From Rhodococcus triatomae (GTDB lineage: Bacteria > Actinomycetota > Actinomycetes > Mycobacteriales > Mycobacteriaceae): 64,000 nucleotides of DNA. Below, piece after piece: positions 23,675-32,374 of the stretch. Both the position numbers and the translations under genes were made by a program. The notes below the pieces were generated by a model. It did not search any database, was not told the origin of the DNA, and saw only the letters and a program-made list of their open reading frames with translations. The stretch is taken from positions 3,038,001 through 3,102,000 of the forward strand of contig NZ_CP048814.1 in the NCBI RefSeq assembly GCF_014217785.1, in the 5' to 3' direction. Every line of letters starts with the position of its first letter. The first letter of the stretch is position 1.

Positions 23675-24439
23675 TCAGGCCAGTAGTCGCCACAACCCGA
23701 CGAGGCCGACGACCACGATCGTCGCTCGCAGTGCCGCGGGGGACAGTCGCCGCCCGTAGCGGGCGCCGAGGACCCCGCCGACCACCGATCCGACGGCGAT
23801 GAGCCCGGCCGCCTGCCAGTTGATCCGGTCGCCCGCGACGACGATGTAGGCCGCCGCGGCCACGATGTTGACGACGAGCGCGAGCAGATTCTTCGCGGCG
23901 TTCATCCGCTGCACGGACTCGGGCAGGATCGCACCCATCACGCCCATGAGCAGGATGCCCTGGGCCGCGGTGAAATAGCCGCCGTAGACACCGACGGCGA
24001 AGGTGCCCACGGTGAGGAGCAGCAGCCGCGTCCGGGACAGCGGCAGATCCTCGCGGGCACCGACCCAACGCTGAATCCGCGGCTGCAACACCACCAGGAC
24101 GAGAGCGACGACGAGTAGTGCGGGCACGACGCGCGCGAAGACCGTCTCCGGCAGGTGCAGCAGCAGCCACGCGCCGCCGAGTGCACCGAGCAGCGATGCC
24201 GGGATCTGCCACTTCAGTCGCGAGCCCTGACCGGCGAGCTCGCGCCGGTACCCCCAGGTTGCGGATATCCCGCCGGTCACGAGCCCGACGGCGTTCGACA
24301 TGGTCGCGGTCACCGGCGGCACCCCGAACGCGACCAGGGTGGGAAACGTGATGAGGGTGCCGCTGCCGACGAGGGCATTGATCGCCCCGGCGCCGAGGCC
24401 GGCGAGCACGATCACCAGCGATTCCCACCAAGTCATCAC
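23675..24439 (-). CDS. TauE/SafE-family (TSUP) permease
   Basis: A 254-residue membrane protein with about eight spans. It opens VIVLAGLGAGAINALVGSGTLITFPTLVAFG and has the second half-repeat GGYFTAAQGILLMGVMGAILPESVQRMNAAKNLLALVVN, both diagnostic of TSUP proteins. These export sulfite, sulfoacetate or other sulfur or organic anions. It is divergent from the riboswitch-led organosulfur operon, so sulfite export is an attractive idea, but the substrate is not shown. Confidence 0.85.
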   Translation of the reverse strand: MMTWWESLVIVLAGLGAGAINALVGSGTLITFPTLVAFGVPPVTATMSNAVGLVTGGISATWGYRRELAGQGSRLKWQIPASLLGALGGAWLLLHLPETVFARVVPALLVVALVLVVLQPRIQRWVGAREDLPLSRTRLLLLTVGTFAVGVYGGYFTAAQGILLMGVMGAILPESVQRMNAAKNLLALVVNIVAAAAYIVVAGDRINWQAAGLIAVGSVVGGVLGARYGRRLSPAALRATIVVVGLVGLWRLLA

Positions 24440-24613
24440 AGCGACGTTACCGGCCCGTCCCGAGTAGGTGACGGACGGGTGAGAGGCCCATCGAACACCA
24501 TTCGCGGCCCGTCGTCACGGTTTGAATTCACCCAGATTCTATCGGCTAAATCATTGCGGGAGTGAGTGTTTGACGAGTTGACGACCTGGCCGGCCGGGCC
24601 TAGAGTTCGGGTT

Positions 24614-24724
24614 GCCATCCAGAGCGACCGAGAGACCTGGCTCGTTGACGTCGCAGCAACCCTCCGGACTTCGCGCATTCGCCGCGGGGATTCGGGTGCG
24701 GGTGCTACCGCCGGGATCGATGGG
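24614..24724 (+). ncRNA. SAM-I-type (S-box) riboswitch
   Basis: The leader carries the S-box core in order: ATCCAGAG near 24617-24624, GAGAGA, GGCTCGTTGACG, GCAACC near 24655-24660, a variable P3/P4 hairpin region, and GGTGCTACC near 24701-24709. CCATC (24615-24619) can close P1 with GATGG (24719-24723). This order and spacing match SAM-I aptamers rather than SAM-IV, whose core differs. It precedes a sulfur-scavenging operon, the usual regulon. The call rests on motif recognition; a covariance search would settle it. Confidence 0.8.
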
Positions 24725-24765
24725 AAGGAAATCGTTGTGAACTCTCGTGCGTGTTCGTGCGCCCG

Positions 24766-24781
24766 CCCCGCCGTGTCGGGG
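24766..24781 (+). promoter_or_regulatory. Hairpin that can sequester the ribosome binding site
   Basis: CCCCG (24766-24770) pairs with CGGGG (24777-24781) across a 6-base loop. The right arm overlaps the G-run that serves as RBS for GTG 24790. This suggests the riboswitch acts on translation initiation, as no T-tract terminator is present. Confidence 0.45.
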
Positions 24782-24789
24782 GTGTATTC

Positions 24790-25842
24790 GTGAAGTTCCT
24801 GCTGATGAGCCTGATCGTGCACAGGCCGGATCCGGTGACGGGCGAGAAGCAGTCCACCTCCGAGAGGCTGCGCGAGGTGGTCGATGCCGCCGTGCTCGCC
24901 GAGGAACTGGGATACGACGGGTTCGCGGTGGGTGAGCGGCACGAGCATCCGTTCCTGTCGTCGTCGCCGCCGGTCGTGCTCTCGAACATCGCGGCACGCA
25001 CCGAGACCCTGGCGCTCTGGACCGCGGTCACCACGTTGAGCCTGCTGGATCCGGTGCGGGCGTTCGAGGACTACTCGACGCTCGACAACCTGTCCGGTGG
25101 TCGGCTGCAGCTGATCATCGGCAAGGGAAACGGCACCGCGCAGGCCGAGTTGTTCCACGTCACCCCGGACGACCAGTGGGAGCGCAATCGCGAGGGGTAC
25201 GAGTTGCTGCGGCGGCTGTGGGAGAGCGAGGACGTCACCTGGACGGGACGTTTCCGTCCCCCGCTCGAGCACGCGGTGACTCTTCCGAGGCCGTTGCAAC
25301 CGCGGCTGCGGATCTGGCACGGCAGCGCGACCAGCCGCGAGTCCGTGGACCTCGCCGCTCGGTACGGGGACCCGCTGTTCTCCGCCAACGTCACGAATCC
25401 GATCGAGCCGTACGCGGAACTCGTCCGGTACTACCGGGAGCGGTGGGTCCACTACGGCCACGACCCGGTCGACGCCCTCGTGGGAGCCGGTACCGCGGGC
25501 TTCCACGTGACCGAGAACTCGCAGGACGCGATCGACGCGTGGCGGCCGATCCACGCTGCCCAACTCGACTTCGCCCGCGGGCACGGACTGCCCGTCGTGT
25601 TCGAGACGGTCGAGGACTTCGTCGAGCGCAGTTCGGCTCTGATCGGGAGTCCGGAACAGGTGATCGACAAGGTGCACCGCTACCACGAGCAGTTCGGTCA
25701 CGAGGTGATCCATCTCTCCGCCGAGCGCAACGGTCTGCCCGACAAGGAGCATCGCCGCGGCCTCGAGCTCTTCCAGTCGAGTGTGGCTCCGGTGCTGCGC
25801 CGGGACCTGCCGAGCCGGCCACTCGGGGCGGTCGGCCGATGA
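24790..25842 (+). CDS. Luciferase-like (LLM) flavin monooxygenase 1
   Basis: A 350-residue bacterial-luciferase-fold enzyme. Family features are VVDAAVLAEELGYDGFAVGERHEHPFLSSSPPVVLSNIAARTETL, DNLSGGRLQLIIGKGNG and a C-terminal VIGSPEQVIDKVHRYHEQFG-type segment. It would use FMNH2 (or F420) and O2 to oxidise and cleave a small substrate, plausibly a C-S bond. It is the first gene after the SAM riboswitch. GTG 24790 lies next to the sequestered RBS; ATG 24805 is possible. The 142-bp gap to the binding-protein gene contains a coupled 27-codon frame (25839-25922), which I do not annotate as a gene. Confidence 0.82.
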   Translation: MKFLLMSLIVHRPDPVTGEKQSTSERLREVVDAAVLAEELGYDGFAVGERHEHPFLSSSPPVVLSNIAARTETLALWTAVTTLSLLDPVRAFEDYSTLDNLSGGRLQLIIGKGNGTAQAELFHVTPDDQWERNREGYELLRRLWESEDVTWTGRFRPPLEHAVTLPRPLQPRLRIWHGSATSRESVDLAARYGDPLFSANVTNPIEPYAELVRYYRERWVHYGHDPVDALVGAGTAGFHVTENSQDAIDAWRPIHAAQLDFARGHGLPVVFETVEDFVERSSALIGSPEQVIDKVHRYHEQFGHEVIHLSAERNGLPDKEHRRGLELFQSSVAPVLRRDLPSRPLGAVGR

Positions 25843-25984
25843 CGAGCGAGGGCTTCACCGGAGCCTGGGCGCGCAGGCACGTCGACCTGGGCCGGCTGTC
25901 TGCGTCGATCTGTCGACGCTGACCCGCGTCTCGCCGCACCGTTCCCCCTTCCCGATCCTTCCCATCGAGATCACGGAGATCCCT

Positions 25985-27619
25985 GTGTCCCACACGTCCT
26001 TGCCGTCGCCGCTTCGCCGAACCCGCGTCGGAGGTGTCGTCGGCGTCGCGGTGCTGGCTGCGACCCTCGCCGCCTGCGGCGGAACCGATTCGGGAAGCGC
26101 CGCCGCCGGCCCCGCCCAGCCCGGTGGCACCCTGCGCTACGGCCTGTCCCAGGCTCCGACGTGCGCGGATCCCGCCCAGTCGGGAACCAACCAGACGATC
26201 TACGTCACGCGTCAGGTCGTCGATTCGCTCACCGACCAGGACCCGGACACCGGTGAGCTGACGCCCTGGCTCGCCGAGAGCTGGGAGGTGAACGAGGACG
26301 CCTCGTCCTTCACCTTCCGTCTCCGGGAGGGAGTCACGTTCAGTGACGGGACGCCGTTCACCGCCGACTCCGTCAAACGCACCTTCGACTCGATCGCCGA
26401 CACGCTCACTGCCGCGAAGGCACCGCTCGGCGCGAGCTATCTCAGCGGGTACGCGGGCACCACCGCAATCGACGACACCACCGCCCAGGTCGATTTCGAC
26501 GCTCCCAACGCACAGTTCCTGCAGGCCTCGTCCACTCCCCAGCTGGGAATCCTCTCGGCCGCGACGACTGAGCTCACCGCGGAGGAGAGGTGCACCGGCG
26601 ACATCGCGGGAACCGGGCCGTTCGTGTACGAGGACTATCAGCAGGACCGGTCCGTGACGCTGGCCAAGCGCGCCGGATACGACTGGGGCTCGGAGGTGTT
26701 CGGCCACGAGGGCGAGGCCTATCTGGACCGGATCGAGTTCACCATCGTCCCCGAATCCGGCGTGCGCACCGGCTCTCTCGCCTCGGACCAGCTGGACGCG
26801 ATCAGTGATGCGCTCCCGCAGGATGCGCCGCAGATCGAGGCCGTGGGTGGACAGATCCTGACCATCTCGAACCCCGGCACTCCCTTCGGATTCCAGCCGA
26901 ACATCGCCGAGGCGCCGCTCGACGATCCCGCTGTCCGCGCCGCGCTGGTCTCCGCGATCGACCGGCAGGAACTGGTCGACACCGTGCTCGGACCCGATTT
27001 CGAGCCCGCGACCAGTACCCTCGCGAGCCGGACCCCGGGCTATGTCGCACTCGACGACGTCACGTTCGACCCCGACCGCTCGAACACTCTGCTCGACGAG
27101 GCCGGCTGGACACTCGGTCCGGACGGGATCCGCGAGCGCGACGGACGCCCACTCGCCTTCCCGGTGATGTTCAGCTCCGTCTTCGCCGGTAACCAGGCGA
27201 TTCTCGAACTGGTGCAGCAGCAGGTCCGCAACGTCGGCATCGACCTGCAACTGGATCTGGTGCCCACCCCGGAGACGCAGGCGCGGCAGGCCTCGAAGGA
27301 CTTCGTCGCCACCTACTACAACAGCACCCGCGCCGACGGCGACATCCTGCGCACGTCGTTCGGGCTCGACCAGCGCAACCTCAACAACCGCGGGCCCGTC
27401 CCGGACCTCGACGAGGCTCTGGCGGGACAGCTGACCACCATCGACGCCGACGAGCGCAACGAGATCCTCGCTCGCGCGCAGCAACTAGTCCTGGACAACG
27501 GGCTGTGGATCCCGACGGTCGAGCTCTCCCAGGCCATCGGGGCGGGACCGCGCGTGCAGGACCTGAAGTTCGAGGCGTCGTCGCGGCTCCAGTTCTTCGA
27601 CACCTGGATCAGCGAGTAA
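25985..27619 (+). CDS. ABC importer substrate-binding lipoprotein (family 5)
   Basis: A 544-residue lipoprotein from GTG 25985. The signal peptide GGVVGVAVLAATLAAC puts the lipid Cys at residue 31. The mature protein has the peptide/nickel-type SBP_bac_5 pattern: GGTLRYGLSQAPTCADP, then PWLAESWEVNEDASSFTFRLREGVTFSDGTPFTADSVKRTFD. The family binds oligopeptides, glutathione, opines or nickel chelates. Next to LLM oxygenases under a SAM riboswitch, it most likely binds an organosulfur compound. It is followed 5 bp later by the first permease gene. Confidence 0.88.
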   Translation: MSHTSLPSPLRRTRVGGVVGVAVLAATLAACGGTDSGSAAAGPAQPGGTLRYGLSQAPTCADPAQSGTNQTIYVTRQVVDSLTDQDPDTGELTPWLAESWEVNEDASSFTFRLREGVTFSDGTPFTADSVKRTFDSIADTLTAAKAPLGASYLSGYAGTTAIDDTTAQVDFDAPNAQFLQASSTPQLGILSAATTELTAEERCTGDIAGTGPFVYEDYQQDRSVTLAKRAGYDWGSEVFGHEGEAYLDRIEFTIVPESGVRTGSLASDQLDAISDALPQDAPQIEAVGGQILTISNPGTPFGFQPNIAEAPLDDPAVRAALVSAIDRQELVDTVLGPDFEPATSTLASRTPGYVALDDVTFDPDRSNTLLDEAGWTLGPDGIRERDGRPLAFPVMFSSVFAGNQAILELVQQQVRNVGIDLQLDLVPTPETQARQASKDFVATYYNSTRADGDILRTSFGLDQRNLNNRGPVPDLDEALAGQLTTIDADERNEILARAQQLVLDNGLWIPTVELSQAIGAGPRVQDLKFEASSRLQFFDTWISE

Positions 27620-27624
27620 CGGCG

Positions 27625-28638
27625 ATGACCCGCTACCTGGCACTTCGATTCGCGCAGGCGCTCGGCGTCCTGTGGGCGGCCTTCACCGTGTCGTTCGCGG
27701 TGCTGTACCTGCTGCCCTCGGACCCGGTGAGTATCGCGGTGGAATCGGCGGGCTCGGGACAGGCCGTCGACCCCGCGGCCATCGCCGAACTCCAGGCACG
27801 CTACGGCCTGGATCAGCCGGTGTGGGTGCAGTACTGGACCTCGCTCAGTCACGCCGTTCGCGGTGACTTCGGGTACTCGATCGCCACCGGCCAGTCGGTG
27901 ACGGCGGCCATCGGGGCGGCGATCCCGAGCACCCTCGCGCTCGCCGGCACCGCGCTGGTACTGGCCGTCCTGTTCGGTGCGTCGGTGGCGATACTCGCGA
28001 CATACACTCGGGTTCGGTGGCTGCACAGCCTGCTGCTGTCGCTCCCGCCGTTGGGTGTGGCGGTACCGACCTTCTGGGTGGGCCTGATCCTGCTGCAGGT
28101 GTTCTCCTTCCAGCTGCGGATCTTCCCCGCTTTCGGCGATGCCACCGCCTCGGCACTGGTCCTCCCGGCAGTGACGCTGGCCTTGCCGACCGGGGCGGTC
28201 ATCGCCCAGGTGCTCGCCGCGAGCCTCACCACCACCTGGCGGCAACCGTTCATCGACACCGCCCGGGCCAAGGGGGCGTCGCGCTGGCACATCCAGATCC
28301 GGCACGCGCTGCGCCTGTCGAGCATTCCGGCGTTCACCATCGCCGGTGTCCTCGTCGGCAACCTCCTGGCCGGTTCCGTGGTGGTCGAGACGGTCTTCTC
28401 CCGTGCCGGGGTGGGACGGCTGACGCAGACCTCGGTTCTCGCCCAGGACATCCCGGTGGTGCAAGGCATCGTCGTCTTCACGGCCGTCGTCTACGTCGCG
28501 GTCAATCTGATCGTCGACCTGCTGTATCCGCTGATCGATCCGCGCATCGTGGACGGCAGGCGCCGCAAGGACGAGTCGGACGCGGATGACCTCGTCGACC
28601 GTGAGGTCGACTCCGCGGGAAGGGAAGTCCATGTCTGA
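27625..28638 (+). CDS. ABC importer permease (DppB-like)
   Basis: A 337-residue permease. N-terminal RFAQALGVLWAAFTVSFAVLYLLPSDPV and ARYGLDQPVWVQYWTSLSHAVRGDFGYS are hallmarks of the DppB/OppB subunit; the EAA-like loop FIDTARAKGASRWHIQIRHALR contacts the ATPase. Six hydrophobic segments. It has a longer than usual charged C-terminus (RRRKDESDADDLVDRE) that overlaps the next start by 8 bp. Confidence 0.88.
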   Translation: MTRYLALRFAQALGVLWAAFTVSFAVLYLLPSDPVSIAVESAGSGQAVDPAAIAELQARYGLDQPVWVQYWTSLSHAVRGDFGYSIATGQSVTAAIGAAIPSTLALAGTALVLAVLFGASVAILATYTRVRWLHSLLLSLPPLGVAVPTFWVGLILLQVFSFQLRIFPAFGDATASALVLPAVTLALPTGAVIAQVLAASLTTTWRQPFIDTARAKGASRWHIQIRHALRLSSIPAFTIAGVLVGNLLAGSVVVETVFSRAGVGRLTQTSVLAQDIPVVQGIVVFTAVVYVAVNLIVDLLYPLIDPRIVDGRRRKDESDADDLVDREVDSAGREVHV

Positions 28639-29530
28639 CCTGCTGGTTCGAGAACCGGTCGTCGGCGGTACGGGCCCCGCCGAGCCCGACGCGGCGCCGG
28701 GACGGGCCGGGCGCCGTGGCATCGCTCGGACGGTGCGCCGGAACGGGGTGGTCGCGGTCTCGGCGTTCGTCCTGCTGCTGGCTGCCGGCTTCGCGCTCTT
28801 CCCTTCGTTCTTCGCGTCGGGGGATCCCCTCGTGGGGGTCCCCGCGGACAAGTTGCAGCCGCCGAGCGGTGCACACTGGTTCGGCACCGACAACATCGGC
28901 AGGGACGTGTTCACTCGCGTGGTGCACGGCGCGGGCCTGTCGCTGACGGCGACGCTCCTCGCCGTGACCATCGCACTCGTCGTCGGTTCGGTTCTCGGCC
29001 TGCTGTCCGGGGCGATCGGCGGTGTCGTCGACGCCGTGCTCATGCGGGTGGTCGACGTCATGCTGTCGATCCCGACGTTGCTGCTCTCGCTCGCTCTGGT
29101 CACCGCCCTCGGATTCGGCACGGTGAACGTTGCGATCGCGGTGGGAGTGTCGCTCATCGCGAACTTCGCCCGGGTGATGCGCTCGGAGGTACTGCGGGTT
29201 CGCCGGGCACCGTACGTCGAGGCCGCCGTCGCCTCGGGGGTGCGCTGGCCGGTGGTCCTGACTCGGCACGTCCTGCGCAACGCGTACCCGCCCGTCATCG
29301 CCCTGGCCGCCGTCGAGTTCGGTATGGCCGTGCTCGCGGTGTCGTCCCTGAGCTTCCTCGGGTTCGGTGCCGTTCCGCCCACCCCGGAGTGGGGGTCGTT
29401 GATCTCCGAGGGGCGCAACTATCTGGCCACCGCCTGGTGGATGACCACCCTTCCCGGGCTCGTGATCGTTGCCGTGGTCCTCGCGGCGCACCGGCTGGGA
29501 CACGCAATCGACGAGAGGGACGGCCGATGA
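28631..29530 (+). CDS. ABC importer permease (DppC-like)
   Basis: A 299-residue permease with a 35-residue polar N-terminus, then the DppC/OppC pattern: HWFGTDNIGRDVFTRVVHGAGLSL and the EAA loop YVEAAVASGVRWPVVLTRHVLRN. It ends SFLGFGAVPPTPEWGSLISEGRNYL, the typical last loop of the family. It pairs with the upstream DppB-like subunit and is coupled to the ATPase gene (4-bp overlap). Confidence 0.88.
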   Translation: MSDLLVREPVVGGTGPAEPDAAPGRAGRRGIARTVRRNGVVAVSAFVLLLAAGFALFPSFFASGDPLVGVPADKLQPPSGAHWFGTDNIGRDVFTRVVHGAGLSLTATLLAVTIALVVGSVLGLLSGAIGGVVDAVLMRVVDVMLSIPTLLLSLALVTALGFGTVNVAIAVGVSLIANFARVMRSEVLRVRRAPYVEAAVASGVRWPVVLTRHVLRNAYPPVIALAAVEFGMAVLAVSSLSFLGFGAVPPTPEWGSLISEGRNYLATAWWMTTLPGLVIVAVVLAAHRLGHAIDERDGR

Positions 29531-31158
29531 GCAGCAGACCACTGCTGGAGGTTTCGGGGCTGTCCGTCCACTACCGCACCCGTGACCGTGACGTGGCGGC
29601 GACGTCGCAGGTCGATCTCACCGTCGGCAGGGGAGAGGTGGTGGCACTCGTCGGCGAATCGGGATCGGGGAAGTCGACCACCGCACAGGCCATCATCGGA
29701 GTGCTCGCCGGTTCCGCCCAGATCACCAGGGGCACCGTCACCTTCGACGGCCAGCGTATCGACGGCCTCCCCGACCGGGCGCAGGAACGGTTGCGCGGCC
29801 GCCGGATCGGTTTCGTCCCGCAGGATCCGGCCGCGGCGCTGAACCCGGTGCTCCGCATCGGTGAACAGGTTGCCGAGGTACTCCGTATCCACGGCCTCGC
29901 GGACCGTCGCTCGGCGCGGGTCGAGGCGATCCGGATTCTGCGTGAGGCAGGTATCGACAACCCGGAAACGCGGGCCCGGCAGTACCCGCAGGATTTGTCC
30001 GGTGGCCAGCGGCAGCGGGTCCTCATCGGGATCGCGCTCGCCTGCAATCCGGATCTCGTCATCGCGGACGAGCCGACCAGCGCACTCGACGTCACGGTGC
30101 AGAAGCGCATCCTCGACCATCTGGATGCCCGCATCGCCGAGCATCACACCGCCGTTCTGCTCATCACCCACGACCTCGGGGTCGCTGCGGACCGCGCCGA
30201 CCGGATCGTGGTGATGAAGGACGGGCGTGTGGTCGAGACCGGTCCCACCGGTGAGGTTCTCTCCCGTCCGCGTCACGAATACACGAGGACGCTGCTCGCC
30301 GCCGCACCCAGCCTGGCGACGAGCCGGGTCCGTCCGGCGGGACAGGAAGACCACCGCAGCGAACCGCTGTTGCGGATCACCGAGGTGAGCAAGACGTTCC
30401 GGATCGACCGCCGAGCGAGCATCGACGCGGTACGCGGAGTCTCGCTGGATGTTCCGGGCGGAAGTACGGTGTCGATCGTCGGCGAATCCGGCTCCGGCAA
30501 GTCCACGCTCGCCCGGATGGCGACGCGGCTCGAGACGGTGACGGGCGGCCGGATCGAGTTCGGCGGCACCGATGTCACCGCCTTGCACGGCCGTCGACTG
30601 CGTCCGTTTCGTCGGCGGATCCAGATGGTCTACCAGAATCCGTTCGCCTCGCTGAATCCCAAACTCCGGGTGGCGGACATCGTGTCCGAGCCGCTGGTGG
30701 CGTTCGACATCGGGACCCGCACCGAGCGTACGGAGCGGGTACGGACTCTGCTCGAACAGGTTGCGCTGGGCCCCGAGTATCTGGACCGTACGCCGGCCGA
30801 ACTTTCCGGCGGACAACGTCAGCGGGTGGCCATCGCCCGGGCGCTGGCACCGGATCCGGAACTGGTGGTGCTCGACGAGCCGGTGTCCGCGCTGGACGTG
30901 TCGGTGCAGGCGCAGATCCTCGAACTGCTCGGGAAGCTGCAGGAAGAGCTGGGTCTGGCCTACCTGTTCATCTCGCACGACCTCGCCGTCGTCCGGCAGA
31001 TCAGCGACACGGTAGCGGTGATGAAGTCCGGCCGCATCGTCGAGATCGGCAGCGCGGCAGAGATCTTCGACCGACCACGACACGACTACACGCGCGAGCT
31101 GCTGGATGCCATTCCGGGCAGCGCTGTGTCCGTACGAGAGGAAGCCGCACATGCCTGA
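29527..31158 (+). CDS. Dual ABC ATPase (DppD-DppF fused)
   Basis: A 543-residue protein with two complete ATPase domains. Each has Walker A GESGSGKST (about residues 44-52 and 321-329), signature LSGGQRQRV, and Walker B ending in DEPTSALD or DEPVSALD. This fused form replaces separate DppD and DppF subunits, as is common in actinobacteria. It energises the importer encoded by the two preceding permease genes. The next gene overlaps its 3' end by 8 bp. Confidence 0.9.
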   Translation: MSSRPLLEVSGLSVHYRTRDRDVAATSQVDLTVGRGEVVALVGESGSGKSTTAQAIIGVLAGSAQITRGTVTFDGQRIDGLPDRAQERLRGRRIGFVPQDPAAALNPVLRIGEQVAEVLRIHGLADRRSARVEAIRILREAGIDNPETRARQYPQDLSGGQRQRVLIGIALACNPDLVIADEPTSALDVTVQKRILDHLDARIAEHHTAVLLITHDLGVAADRADRIVVMKDGRVVETGPTGEVLSRPRHEYTRTLLAAAPSLATSRVRPAGQEDHRSEPLLRITEVSKTFRIDRRASIDAVRGVSLDVPGGSTVSIVGESGSGKSTLARMATRLETVTGGRIEFGGTDVTALHGRRLRPFRRRIQMVYQNPFASLNPKLRVADIVSEPLVAFDIGTRTERTERVRTLLEQVALGPEYLDRTPAELSGGQRQRVAIARALAPDPELVVLDEPVSALDVSVQAQILELLGKLQEELGLAYLFISHDLAVVRQISDTVAVMKSGRIVEIGSAAEIFDRPRHDYTRELLDAIPGSAVSVREEAAHA

Positions 31159-32374
31159 CGCGAAGGCGTCTCAGGACTCGGATACCGCCGCGAAGGCGTC
31201 TCCGCTGATCGGGGTCGATCTCCACGGTACGGGCATCCACCCCAGCGCCTGGCGCCGCGTGGACTCGCAGGCCGAGGACGTGTTCTCGGCGCGATATTGG
31301 ACCGGCCTGCTCGCCTCGCTCGACCGATCCGGCGCGGATCTGGCCTTCATCGGCGATTCGTTCGCCCTGGCCGAGCACGGTGACGCCGTTCAGCGGGGAC
31401 GTCTCGACGCCGTCTCGATCGCGGCGCGTGCCACGACAGCCACCCACAGGATCGGGCTGGTCCCGACGGTGACCGTCACCCACACCGAGCCGTTCCACGT
31501 CTCGAAGGCGATCGCCAGTCTCGATCACACGACGCTCGGTCGAGCGGGGTGGCAGGTCGCGGTGTCCGAGGGGGCAACTCAGGCGCGGCTGTTCGGGCGC
31601 AAGGACGCTCAGGACACCGCCGACCTCTGGGCCGAAGCCGAAGAGGCGATCGAGGTGGTCACCCGACTCTGGGACAGTTGGGAGGACGACGCGGAGATCC
31701 GTGATCTCGACAGCGGCCGGTTCGTCGACAGGGACAAACTGCACTACATCGACTTCGTCGGCACATATTTCTCGGTGAAGGGTCCGTCGATCACTCCGAG
31801 ACCTCCGCAGGGCCATCCTCTCGTCGTGGTGTCGGTCGACGACGCCGAGTCACTTCGTCTCGCCGCTGCCCGTGCCGATGTGGTGCGGGTGTCCGCGCTC
31901 GATGCCGCCACGGCGCGTGAGCGCTCGGAGCAGGTCCGCGCGGCCGCTGTCGAAGCTGGACGACGAGCCGACGATGTCCGGATCCTGCTCGACGTCGAGG
32001 TGCTCACCGCGGCGGATGCGGATGTCGCCGAACGTGATCTGGCCGAACTCGAACAGTGGGCCGATGCGCGGTACGCGCCGGAATCGCTTCTCTACGTCGG
32101 CGACACGGACGGACTGGTCGATCTGATCGACACCGTCACGGGATCGCCCACCGGTGAGGCCGGGCACCTCGACGGGGTGACGGTCAGGCCACTGGCTCTG
32201 GCGTCGGCGGTCGCGTTGCTCGCGGATCGGGTGTTGCCTCGGCTACGGCGAGACGTATCAGCCACGGAGCCCACACCGCCCGACGCCACTGCGCTCCGTC
32301 GCCGACTCGGTGTCGTCCGGCCGGCGAATCTCTTCGTGGAACAGGCACTTCGTGGAACAGGACCGACGACATGA
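31151..32374 (+). CDS. Luciferase-like (LLM) monooxygenase 2
   Basis: A 407-residue enzyme of the LLM class. DLAFIGDSFALAEHGDAVQRGRLDAVSIAARATTATHRIGLVPTVTVTHTEPFHVSKAIASLDHTTLGRAGWQVAVS is the classical flavin-binding side of the barrel. It is longer than average, with a 60-residue C-terminal extension containing ATALRRRLGVVRPANLF. Position between the ATPase and a DszA-like enzyme places it in the same degradation route. Cofactor (FMNH2) and substrate are inferred. Confidence 0.8.
   Translation: MPDAKASQDSDTAAKASPLIGVDLHGTGIHPSAWRRVDSQAEDVFSARYWTGLLASLDRSGADLAFIGDSFALAEHGDAVQRGRLDAVSIAARATTATHRIGLVPTVTVTHTEPFHVSKAIASLDHTTLGRAGWQVAVSEGATQARLFGRKDAQDTADLWAEAEEAIEVVTRLWDSWEDDAEIRDLDSGRFVDRDKLHYIDFVGTYFSVKGPSITPRPPQGHPLVVVSVDDAESLRLAAARADVVRVSALDAATARERSEQVRAAAVEAGRRADDVRILLDVEVLTAADADVAERDLAELEQWADARYAPESLLYVGDTDGLVDLIDTVTGSPTGEAGHLDGVTVRPLALASAVALLADRVLPRLRRDVSATEPTPPDATALRRRLGVVRPANLFVEQALRGTGPTT

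Noticed and set aside
27316-29418. 700-codon antisense open frame across the ABC permease genes
   Set aside because: Low-complexity Arg/Thr/Pro-rich shadow of real permease genes with clear family motifs.
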